Below, piece after piece: positions 11,424 to 20,111 of a stretch of 64,000 nucleotides of DNA. Origin of the DNA: Neocallimastix lanati (nom. inval.) (Eukaryota > Neocallimastigomycota > Neocallimastigomycetes > Neocallimastigales > Neocallimastigaceae); contig JACVTC010000084.1 in NCBI GenBank assembly GCA_016946835.1, positions 357,501 to 421,500 on the forward strand, read 5' to 3'. Each line of letters begins with the position of its first letter. Position 1 is the stretch's first letter. The notes beneath the pieces are model-generated. The model searched no databases and had not been told where the DNA came from. It was given only the letters and a program-made list of their open reading frames with translations. The position numbers and the translations under genes were made by a program.

Positions 11424-11440
11424 CCCCGATATCTCCACCA
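11424..11440 (-). other. E1 primer-binding site
   Basis: On the minus strand TGGTGGAGATATCGGGG lies 7 nt inside the 5' LTR. It has the form TGG plus the complement of a tRNA acceptor end (the tRNA would finish TCTCCACCA). It does not match the initiator tRNA-Met of this window, whose site would read TGGTAGCAGCG. E2 has the same sequence at 30657-30673. Confidence 0.7.
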
Positions 11441-11447
11441 CTTTTTA

Positions 11448-12371
11448 TGTTGAGGTTCGGGACAGAATAATAATAAATATAGAAATAAATACTAAAAAAA
11501 AAAAAAAATTAAAAATTAAAATATATCTTTTTTGAAAATATTTTATTTATTTATTTAATAAAAATTATTCAATTAAAAACTAAAAATAAATTAATTTCTT
11601 TAATAAGATTATATTTTTTTTTTTCAGATTATTTTTCTAAAATACAATTTTCTCATCTATTTATATTTTTTTTATCGTTAGAAATGGTCAAGCCATTTCT
11701 TTAGAATATCTTAGAGTTACATGTTTGAATTGTATTTAAATTATAAATTCATAATCTATTCTATTATAATAAATAATTATTGCATATTATTAAATTCTAA
11801 ACTATTTATTATTAATTGTAGTGATAATATATTTTAAAAATAATTTTATTACTTTTACAGAACTATTAGTAATAGAGTATTATTTAATTTTATACTATTT
11901 TTAAATAAAAGTATTTTAGATTATTATCTATTATTAATCTTATTATAAATAGGGTGTATTTTGGAAGGAAGTATTACTAATTTTAATGACAAGGATCATG
12001 GATTTAAGTAAAATATTTTTAAATCATTATTAATTATATTAATTTTTATTAATAATAAATAATCTGTATTAGTAATATTTGTAAAATAAAATTTTCTTTA
12101 ATAATAAAATATTGATAGAATAAATCATATTAATAAAACTAGATATTGATAATAATATTGATATTAATAATATAGTATTAATTTTAATAATAAAGTATTG
12201 ATATTAATAAAGAATGTATATTAATAATAATAAATTTAATATTAGTAATAATTTGGCAGTAATAGAACATAAGAAAGTTCCCCAAGTAAGGAAATAAATA
12301 ATTTAATTTTAGTGGTTAAGTTATTTTTATGAAAAATAATAAAATTAACATTATTTGTTCATTCCTTAACA
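11448..12371 (-). repeat. E1 right LTR (5' LTR on minus strand)
   Basis: 924 bp, TGTTGAG to TTAACA, near-identical to 4304-5227. The visible differences are single substitutions (for example near 11528, 11780, 12178, 12216, 12288) and homopolymer length changes. Confidence 0.9.
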
Positions 12372-12375
12372 GAAA

Positions 12376-13260
12376 TGTAAGAATCTATAATTATTTGCTA
12401 ACAAATAATTATATTTTCTTAGTTAAGTTATTATAACTATAACTTTATTTAATTACATATAATATTTATTAAATTTATTTAATTTAATTTTAAATATTCA
12501 TTAATTTAACAAAATTTATTTAATTAATTTTAAATAATATATTTACAATATGTTAAATTCTCTACTGTAACTAATGTATTTTGTATTGTATTTTATTCTG
12601 TATTTTATAATGTATTCTGTATTTTATAATGTATTCTGTATTTTATTAACTATTTAATTTTATATTTTTAATATAAGGATAAATTATATGATCGAAATAT
12701 CTTTTATTATTTTATTCTTTTATTTTCGATCATTAGATTAGATTGGAAAATCGGTTAATTAAGATTTTTCCAATTACTTTTTAGAAGTAATCGGTTTTAC
12801 TTAATTAATGTGATGATCGATATGGATAGAATATCGATCGAAAACTTATCTAGGTTTTTCTATCTAATCTTTTCCTAGATAAGAGATTTGTTAAGATTAG
12901 AAAACCCTTTCTTATTTAACCTTATTTTAATAAAAAAGTATAAATAAGGCTCTTGAGTTCTCTTTGAGAAATCAAGAGTTATTATTATAAAAAACATAGT
13001 TATAATAGTAACATTTTTATATTTTTAACTTTAATAAATTAATAAAAATATTTTATTCAAAAACATATTTTTAAGATCAATTTATACAAACAATTCTTTT
13101 CTTACTTTTTGTGTTATTATTATAATTAATTTTATAATAAACTCTACTCTAAAGGTAAAAAAAAAAATTTATTTTATTTTATTTTCTCAACTTAATGAAT
13201 TAGTCGTTAAGTTGTAGTTAATAATTCTATTTTGAGTTAGTTCTTAATAGAATTATTACA
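12376..13260 (+). mobile_element. Solo LTR, TGTAAG family, copy 1
   Basis: Starts TGTAAGAATC and ends AATTATTACA; 885 bp. AGAAA follows at 13261-13265 and precedes the E1 insertion at 4299-4303, a 5-bp target duplication later split by E1. A close copy lies at 38798-39676 and a diverged inverted one at 22425-23214. TATAAATAAGG at 12939-12949 is followed directly by a long hairpin (CTCTTGA/TCAAGAG plus inner TTCTC/GAGAA), which marks the promoter and gives plus orientation. No coding partner of this family is in the window. Confidence 0.8.
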
Positions 13261-13266
13261 AGAAAA

Positions 13267-13897
13267 CTAATAAGTTTAAGGTATTATTTATTTTATTTTT
13301 TTAAACTTATTTTATATCGTTTTACCTTGTTTTATTTTAACAAGTTTTACCGATATTTAATATTTAAATTTACTTAATTATTTTAAAAAAAATGTTTTAT
13401 TAAAAATTTATATAATATTTAATCTATATATTAAATATTATAATTCTTTTTATAAATAATTATAATAGTTAAATACTATAATATAAATAATATAGTTTAT
13501 AACTTTATATATTTGTTATAATAATAATTTTTATTTAATATTTTTATAGTTGATTATACAACGTTGAGAAATATTTTTAATTGTTATAATTCATTATTTT
13601 TCTAAATAAATTCTCTTAATAAATTTCATAATTATTTTATAAATTAATTTCTAAAGAACTAATTATTCCATATAAAAAATTTTATATTTATATTATTATT
13701 ATAGTTGGTGTAACTATATTTTCCAATCAAATGTATATAAATATTATTATTAAATAATATTATTATAATAATAAAAATTATTATAATTATTTAATATTAT
13801 GAACAAGATTATTATTAAGTTATTACTATTTAATTATTTTAATATTTAAAATATTATAAAATCTTTTACTATTTCTTAATATATATTATTATTATTA
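13267..13897 (-). repeat. Interspersed repeat, copy 1 (inverted match at 40770-41411)
   Basis: About 630 bp match the reverse complement of 40770-41411 with few changes. The homology ends abruptly at about 13897, 17 bp before the 5' end of the initiator tRNA at 13915. The other copy starts TGATAAATAAT after an oligo(T), so it may be a TGATA-type LTR, but its far end (CTTATTA) does not form the expected inverted repeat. Confidence 0.65.
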
Positions 13898-13914
13898 ATT
13901 AATAACAATAAATT

Positions 13915-13987
13915 AGCAGCGTAGCGCAGTGGAAGCGGTGGTGGGCTCATAACTCACACGTCGTATGATCGAAACATACCGCTGCTA
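13915..13987 (+). tRNA. Initiator tRNA-Met (CAT), degenerate copy
   Basis: Begins AGCAGCGTAGCGCAGTGGAAG, has the anticodon loop CTCATAA and the initiator T-loop ATCGAAA, and ends CGCTGCTA. Relative to the canonical copy at 17119-17190 it has one extra G after the D-arm (73 versus 72 nt), a T in the anticodon stem (GGGCTCATAACTC, a G-T pair) and a G-to-C change in the variable region. An oligo(T) terminator lies shortly downstream. It may be a pseudogene or a weakly functional second copy. Confidence 0.8.
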
Positions 13988-14216
13988 AATAAAATATATA
14001 TTTTTTAAGATTTATTTTTTAATTTACTTTTTTTATTTTTAATTTATAAAAAAACTAATAAAACTAAAAAAATAACACTAACACTAACACTAACACAAAC
14101 AATAACAATACTAATAATAATAACAATAACAATAACAATAACAATAAAAATAAAAATAAAAATAAAAATAAAAATAAAAATAAAAATAAAAATAAAAATA
14201 AAAATAAAAATAAAAA
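13915..14216 (+). repeat. Left arm of a large inverted repeat (tRNA plus AACAAT/AAAAAT satellite)
   Basis: The tRNA, its 3' flank (AAGATTTATTTTTTAATTTAC), a run of TAACAC/AACAAT words and an AAAAAT satellite recur in inverted order at 16785-17190. The arms are separated by about 2.6 kb. This looks like an inverted duplication of one tRNA locus. The satellite parts differ in length, as expected for microsatellites. Confidence 0.8.
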
Positions 14217-14416
14217 TAGAAATATGATAGTGAAAATAATAGTATTATTAGTAATAATGTAGTTAATAGATCAATTAGTTTTAATCGTGTTAAAATTAAT
14301 AGTTTTTTTGAATAACGAATATGTAAATATATATGTGATGTGGTAACCGATTATATAATTTTCTTCTTGGTGGAAGGAATGCAGACATAATAGATTTAAA
14401 TTATAAAAAGGAATAA

Positions 14417-14680
14417 ATGAATAGGATATTTTTGTTTAAGAACGAAATCATTTCTGGTGATTATTCAAAAACGCCATTCTTAGTGCGATTTGCGGCTCTC
14501 TTTACAGAAATTATGCCTCGGGCTAGTGTTCGGCAAGGGTTACTATTCCGAAAGTATAAGCGCAAACTAACCAGGAGCATCAACGCTGAAAATGCAGTAA
14601 GACAGGCTAGCAGGGTAAATGCCTCTGAAGGAGAAGACCATAATTTCTTTCAGATAGTCAATTCAAACCTTAATCCATAA
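14417..14680 (+). CDS. Hypothetical small protein, 87 aa
   Basis: An ATG-initiated frame in a patch of clearly higher complexity and G/C content than its surroundings. The product is basic in the middle (RQGLLFRKYKRKLTRS) and shows no motif, signal peptide or membrane segment that I recognise. It lies between the tRNA-bearing inverted arms and is followed by other coding-like fragments at 14900-15495, so it may be one exon or remnant of a larger decayed gene or mobile element. Composition is the only support for calling it coding. Confidence 0.35.
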   Translation: MNRIFLFKNEIISGDYSKTPFLVRFAALFTEIMPRASVRQGLLFRKYKRKLTRSINAENAVRQASRVNASEGEDHNFFQIVNSNLNP

Positions 14681-14900
14681 GGAGGTGAGGTTCGTTGCAT
14701 ATGAACTTTTTTTTTGAATTTATTTATTCACTTATTTTTGATTATTACTTTTTATTTCATGTTACTTTTTCATTTATTATTATATTCAAATTGGACAAAT
14801 AATATTTATTTATTTTATTAATTCTGTGTTTTTTTTTTATTTTTTTATTAAAATTAAAAATATTCATGAATTTTATATAAGAATAAATAAATAAAGATTA

Positions 14901-15495
14901 AAGTCTGCAATAATTGTGGCTATAAAAAAAAATCTGGTTTTCGCCTATAAAGAATTGGAAAATTACAGAAATAAATCTTTAGTATTACTAGATGATCTCT
15001 TTTTGAAGTTTGCAATGATAGTTGAACAAAAATCCTTGAATGTTTCTTTAGATTCAGAAAAGGATTATGGTAATAATATTTATTATTTTATATTGAGTGC
15101 TCTTCTTGGAGGGCATTCAATATACGGAAAAATTAAAGTTAATGATGGGGAACAAAGACAATTAGTTGACAATATTTTTAAACAAAGTTCAACGTCGTCG
15201 ACTGTTCCGTATTTTGTGGGGATTGCGGAGTTCTAACAAACGTAATACCATTAATTTGTCGATATTTGTCGATCTTTTTTAGATATATGATGAAATTGGT
15301 ATTCCGTTGAATCTATTGAATCTATCGTTGCTAAGAGTGTCGACGTCGAAATGATAAGGCATTGTATTTTCACCTCCTGGTGAAAGATCTGATATAGATT
15401 CGTTTGATAACACTAATACTGAAATTATTACTCACAATAATGAACGTGGTGTTATCATCGATGAATGGGAAAAGTTAGAAAACTATTGCTTCTAA
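14901..15495 (+). pseudogene. Unidentified coding remnants
   Basis: An open frame from about 14901 to 15236 uses ordinary mixed amino acids (VLLDDLFLKFAMIVEQK, FILSALLGGHSIYGK) but has no ATG at its start. After a gap, a second frame from 15370 to a TAA at 15493-15495 encodes PPGERSDIDSFDNTNTE and ends EKLENYCF. The codon composition is that of a real gene and not of the A/T filler around it. I do not recognise the family; the broken frames suggest a decayed gene or exons of one. Confidence 0.4.
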
Positions 15496-15559
15496 CGTAC
15501 TTTTATAATTATATAATTATATAATATTTCATTTAATGTATTTTATTTTTTATTTTTCA

Positions 15560-16110
15560 TTTAAATCATGTAATTTTATTATTATTATTATTAATTAAAT
15601 AAAGTTATTCTCTTCTATATTAATTACTATTTTTAATTATTGAAATTAATTATATAATTATATAATTAAATATATTTTAGTTATATTAAATAATTTAAAC
15701 ATATCGATATTGTTATTATCATAATATTTTATTAATATTTATATTACTATATTATTAATATCTTATAATCAAATACTATTATGTAACTTAACCAAGTATA
15801 AAAGAAAGATGTAAATATCTTTCTTTTATGTTCATTGTAAGGTTATTGTAAAATTACCTTAATAATAATATTTTATAGATATTTCATTATTAAATAAAAA
15901 AGAAATTTTTTAAAATCAATTAATAATAATATTTTATAGATATTTCATTATTAAATAAAAAAGAAAATTTTTAAAATCAAACTAATTTAATAATTTTAAT
16001 TATTAAAATTAATTATAAATAAATTTTTATTTAACCAAATTATTTAAATATATTTACTATTACTATTATATATTTATATAGCAATATTACTATATAGACA
16101 TTTTGACCTT
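15560..16110 (+). repeat. Diverged, partial LTR of E3 type (inverted)
   Basis: The central part (ATTATGTAACTT, then GTATAAAAGAAAGATGTAAA, then AAGGTTATTGTAAAATTACC) matches the reverse complement of the E3 LTR (37390-37500). The match continues to CTATATAGACAT near 16100. Neither terminus is preserved, and a unit of about 65 bp is duplicated at 15870-15985. Old copy, plus orientation. Confidence 0.6.
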
Positions 16111-16111
16111 G

Positions 16112-16150
<39 letters not shown>

Positions 16151-16221
16151 AATAAAATATATTATTTTAATTTAAACATAAATCATATAAAAATCATAAC
16201 ACGTGATATAAATAATAATAG

Positions 16222-16601
16222 TGATATAAAACAAATATGTGTAGTAACATATTTGTATATTTAATAATAATTATTAAATATTAAATTTATATCTTTTTGA
16301 TAATAATTGTTTTATTTTATTTATTTCAATATGTATTATTATAATTATAATAATTATAATACTTTATTTCATATAAAATTTATATAGTTCTATATAATAG
16401 AATATATAATTAATATATTACCTATTTCTTATAAAAAAAATTATTTATATTAGAAATAGAGAACTCTCTTGTAAAATTTTAGGAATTAGAATTATTATTT
16501 AATTGTACGAATATTATAATTTTATTAATAAAATTTACTAAACTACCATTATTTAAAACTCACTGCTTATAAATTATTGCACATAAAAGTCCCGCATATC
16601 A
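16222..16601 (+). mobile_element. Solo LTR of E2 family, internally shortened
   Basis: Starts TGATATAAAACAAATATG and ends AAAGTCCCGCATATCA, the reverse complement of the two ends of the E2 LTRs, and is flanked by ATAG at 16218-16221 and 16602-16605. At 380 bp it is about half the E2 LTR length, so an internal deletion has occurred. Its plus orientation is opposite to E2. The perfect 4-bp duplication supports a 4-bp staggered cut for this lineage. Confidence 0.8.
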
Positions 16602-16784
16602 ATAGTAAATAATAATGATTATAGTCAATAATTCAAGTGATACAGATTGGAATTCTTAAGCATAAAATTATTAGAAAGCTTGAATAATATCTAATCTATT
16701 CAACAACAAATTAATAAATTAAAATTTGAAATTAAAATCATAATAAAAAAATTTATTTTAATTAAATTCTAAAACTCGAAATTA

Positions 16785-17190
16785 TACTTTTATTTTTATT
16801 TTTATTTTCATTTTTATTTTTATTTTTATTTTTATTTTTATTTTTATTTTTATTTTTATTTTTATTTTTATTTTAATTTTTATTTTTATTTTTATTTTAT
16901 TTTTATTTTTATTTATATTTATATTTATATTTATATTTTTATTTATATTTTTATTTTTATTTTCATTTTTATTTTTATTGTTATTGTTATTTTTATTGTT
17001 ATTGTTATTAGTATTAGTATTGTTATTGTTTGTGTTAGTGTTATTTTTTTTAGTTTTTTTATTAATTAAAAGTAAAAAAAGTAAATTAAAAAATAAATCT
17101 TAAAAGAAATAATTTATTTAGCAGCGGTATGTTTCGATCATACGACCTGTGGGTTATGAGCCCACCACGCTTCCACTGCGCTACGCTGCT
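16785..17190 (-). repeat. Right arm of large inverted repeat
   Basis: Contains, from left to right, a (TTTTTA)n satellite, TTGTTA/TTAGTA words, the tRNA 3' flank and the initiator tRNA, all inverted relative to 13915-14216. Confidence 0.8.
17119..17190 (-). tRNA. Initiator tRNA-Met (CAT)
   Basis: 72 nt with A1:T72-type initiator acceptor ends (AGCAGCG / CGCTGCT + A), D-arm GCGC/GCGT, anticodon stem GTGGG/CCCAC with loop CTCATAA, and the initiator-specific T-loop ATCGAAA closed by GTATG/CATAC. All stems pair. TTTT downstream on the minus strand can terminate Pol III. The gag-only retroelement begins 14 bp upstream of its 5' end. Confidence 0.95.
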
Positions 17191-17204
17191 AATCTGTTAT
17201 TTTT

Positions 17205-17669
17205 TGATACGTAACCACTATAAATATGATATTTAGGTAGATTCTTTAGGTTAAAGAAATACTTAAATATTATTGGTCAATAATAATTTTATAATAATAT
17301 ATATAATTTTAGAATAATAATTATTAAACGGAGAATTCTTTTATTTATAAGTTTATACTTATGATAAATTAATTCATATAAATAGCTATTTTATATTTTA
17401 TTTTAGTATAGTTAAAAAGAGATATTATATATATTTGAGATAATTAATTATAATATTTATATAAGAGAGTAATAATAATAATTTATGTAATAATTAATAA
17501 TTAATAATAAATAAAGAGAACATTAAAAAGATATATTTATTACTTTATTTTATATTATTGTATGTGTTATTTCTAATTAATATTAGAATATATTATTTTG
17601 TCATAATTCCTTATTGTCATTGCCCATAAATAAATATTAATTTAGATACATAAATAAAATACCGTATCA
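17205..17669 (+). repeat. TR-GAG 5' LTR
   Basis: 465 bp, TGATACGTAACC to ACCGTATCA; its last 100 bases contain the block TTCCTTATTGTCATTGCCCA seen in all copies of this superfamily. Confidence 0.9.
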
Positions 17670-17673
17670 AATT

Positions 17674-17690
17674 TGGTGGAGAATCCGGGC
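17674..17690 (+). other. TR-GAG primer-binding site
   Basis: TGGTGGAGAATCCGGGC starts 4 nt after the 5' LTR, complementary to a tRNA ending GGATTCTCCACCA. It shares TGGTGGAGA with the sites of E1 and E2 but differs after that, so the primer tRNA may differ. The same start follows the LTR at 41890-42375. Confidence 0.75.
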
Positions 17691-17905
17691 GTGACAATAG
17701 CAAAATAATATGAAAATAATATTAATAAAATAATACATCTACATAATAAATATATAATAAATATTATTTAGTATATATATAAAAAGAATTTAATTAGTTT
17801 AAATTAGTTATTAATAATTATAATAGTAATAGTTATAATAATATTAAATTGAATTAGAAAATTGTAATAAAAAATATATATAAAGAATAAATAAAATTTT
17901 TAAAG

Positions 17906-19357
17906 ATGAATGTTTTTAAGATATTAAGTACGTTACCATTATTAGAAAATTATAATAATGATATCAATGAATGGATAGAAGAATTAACCGAGTCATTTGA
18001 ATTATGGGATATAAAAGAACAAGAAAGAAGATTTATTTTATGTAAAGAATGTGTAAATAAAGAAATTAGGTATGTTCTTGATGAATTAAAGGAAGAAAAG
18101 AATCAGGTTCCTAGCTTAAAAGAAATAAAAATAGCCTTAGAAGAATATCTAGAAATAACACCAAGCGTGAAATATTGGAACTTAATTAATTTGAAAATTA
18201 ATTCAAATGAATCAATTAGTAATTTTAATTATAAATACTTAAGAAAATATAATGATATTGATAATAATATAAAGAAATTAATTACTGTTAATAATTATGT
18301 TAATTCAATTAAGTCTAGAATATATCCTTGTTTAAGAATATTAGAAGAAGAAATCGAAGATATAAACGAAGCTCTCAAGTATGCAGAAAAAGTTGAAAGA
18401 ATTGAAAAGAAATTAAATTTAAATTTAAATAATATTTATAAGAATAATAAACAAAAATGGAATAATAATAATTTCAAAATGAATAAATCAAATAGTAATA
18501 AAAACAATAAGAATAATAATATTATGTGCTTTAGATGTTATGAGTTAGGCCATAAAGCAATTAATTGTAGACACTCATTTAAAGAATTAGCGGAATTAGA
18601 AAGAACTGGAATTTTGGAAATAAATAAAAGAAGAAATTTTATACCTGGAAACCATAATAATTATAATTATAAATTTAATTTATATGATAGAAATAAAAAC
18701 TATAATAATTATTATCGTAGAAATTATAATTTAAATAGTAGTATTACTGAAAATCATCATAATATGACTAGTTTTGGTAAAAAGCATAATGTGAATAGAG
18801 AAATTTATAGAAATAATTATAATTTAAATAATAATTTTGGTAATAATAATTATAATAATTTAAATAATTATCTATATAAAAGTAATTATGATTTAAATAA
18901 AAATTTTGGTACCAATAACAATAACAGTAATTTAAATGAGAATATAAATACAATAAAATATAGAATCAGCAATAATCATGGTATAAATTATAATAAGCAA
19001 GAAAATAAAGATGTTAATATTGGAAATGAAATTAATTTCAACAATAATTTAAATACTAATTGTGTAGAAAATACGTTTAATTCAAATATAAATAATATTC
19101 AGGATAATATAATTGGAAATAATATAAATAAAAACAATAATGGATATAGTAGAAACATAAATTCATTAGGAAATAATAATAGTTTTAATAATAACAATAC
19201 TAATAACAATACTAATTATACAAATAACGAAAATAAAAATGTTAATAATGTTATTGAAATAAATTATAATAAAAACAATAATAACAATAATAACAGTAAT
19301 AATAATAATAATCATAAAAAAAAAAAAAAAAATAACAATAGAAAAAAAAATAAATAA
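17906..19357 (+). CDS. gag: Gag of the gag-only element
   Basis: 483 residues from an ATG 237 bp after the 5' LTR. Residues 1-165 form a capsid-like helical region (NEWIEELTESFELW; SLKEIKIALEEYLE; EALKYAEKVERIEKKL) that aligns with the E1 Gag. A CCHC knuckle, CFRCYELGHKAINC, lies near residues 209-222. The remaining 250 or so residues are a low-complexity Asn-rich, prion-like tail ending in a poly-Lys/Asn run, partly from AAT/AAC repeats. No pol frame follows; the stop is succeeded by A-runs and the polypurine tract. The intact frame and identical LTRs suggest the protein is under selection or the copy is very young. Confidence 0.9.
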   Translation: MNVFKILSTLPLLENYNNDINEWIEELTESFELWDIKEQERRFILCKECVNKEIRYVLDELKEEKNQVPSLKEIKIALEEYLEITPSVKYWNLINLKINSNESISNFNYKYLRKYNDIDNNIKKLITVNNYVNSIKSRIYPCLRILEEEIEDINEALKYAEKVERIEKKLNLNLNNIYKNNKQKWNNNNFKMNKSNSNKNNKNNNIMCFRCYELGHKAINCRHSFKELAELERTGILEINKRRNFIPGNHNNYNYKFNLYDRNKNYNNYYRRNYNLNSSITENHHNMTSFGKKHNVNREIYRNNYNLNNNFGNNNYNNLNNYLYKSNYDLNKNFGTNNNNSNLNENINTIKYRISNNHGINYNKQENKDVNIGNEINFNNNLNTNCVENTFNSNINNIQDNIIGNNINKNNNGYSRNINSLGNNNSFNNNNTNNNTNYTNNENKNVNNVIEINYNKNNNNNNNSNNNNNHKKKKKNNNRKKNK

Positions 19358-19493
19358 ATAAATAATTTAATTATGATGAAGTATTAATAAATAAATAATT
19401 ATATATATATAACAATAATTTAAATTAAATTAATTCGAAATTTCAAGATTTCGAATTTCAAAAATTAAAATAATCATTAATTCAAAAATTTAA

Positions 19494-19535
<42 letters not shown>

Positions 19536-19628
19536 CCAATAATTAAATTTTAATAAACAAAAAAAAAAAAAAAAAAAAAAAAAATTTATTATATTGTTAT
19601 TGAGACTTCAGGGGACGAAGTCTAATTT

Positions 19629-19642
19629 AAGTGGGGGCGTCT
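19629..19642 (+). other. TR-GAG polypurine tract
   Basis: AAGTGGGGGCGTCT directly precedes the 3' LTR. E1, E2 and E3 carry comparable tracts (AAGGGCATCT, GAGGGCATTTC, GGAGGGCGT on the minus strand) against their 3' LTRs. Confidence 0.7.
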
Positions 19643-20107
19643 TGATACGTAACCACTATAAATATGATATTTAGGTAGATTCTTTAGGTTAAAGAAATAC
19701 TTAAATATTATTGGTCAATAATAATTTTATAATAATATATATAATTTTAGAATAATAATTATTAAACGGAGAATTCTTTTATTTATAAGTTTATACTTAT
19801 GATAAATTAATTCATATAAATAGCTATTTTATATTTTATTTTAGTATAGTTAAAAAGAGATATTATATATATTTGAGATAATTAATTATAATATTTATAT
19901 AAGAGAGTAATAATAATAATTTATGTAATAATTAATAATTAATAATAAATAAAGAGAACATTAAAAAGATATATTTATTACTTTATTTTATATTATTGTA
20001 TGTGTTATTTCTAATTAATATTAGAATATATTATTTTGTCATAATTCCTTATTGTCATTGCCCATAAATAAATATTAATTTAGATACATAAATAAAATAC
20101 CGTATCA
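19643..20107 (+). repeat. TR-GAG 3' LTR
   Basis: 465 bp; reads the same as 17205-17669. Confidence 0.9.
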
Positions 20108-20111
20108 TTTT

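Larger units (their letters stand above)
4304..12371 (-). mobile_element. E1: Ty3/gypsy LTR retrotransposon, 8.07 kb
   Basis: The element is bounded by two 924-bp LTRs in direct orientation (4304-5227 and 11448-12371), each beginning TGTTGAG and ending TTAACA, and flanked by GAAA at 4300-4303 and 12372-12375. Reading the minus strand the order is 5' LTR, primer-binding site, a structured leader with tandem repeats, gag, a -1 frameshift site, pol (protease, reverse transcriptase, RNase H, integrase), polypurine tract, 3' LTR. The LTRs differ by only a handful of bases by eye, yet pol carries three in-frame stops and altered catalytic residues. It is inserted exactly against the solo LTR starting at 12376. 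Confidence 0.9.
17205..20107 (+). mobile_element. Gag-only LTR retrotransposon (TR-GAG type), 2.9 kb
   Basis: Two 465-bp LTRs (17205-17669 and 19643-20107; TGATACG to CGTATCA) that read identically by eye enclose a primer-binding site, one gag gene and a polypurine tract, with no protease, RT or integrase. Oligo(T) flanks both sides (17200-17204; 20108-20112). This is the layout of terminal-repeat retrotransposons with a GAG domain, which depend on pol from another element. LTR identity implies very recent movement. The Gag and primer-binding site relate it to the E1/E2 lineage. Confidence 0.9.
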
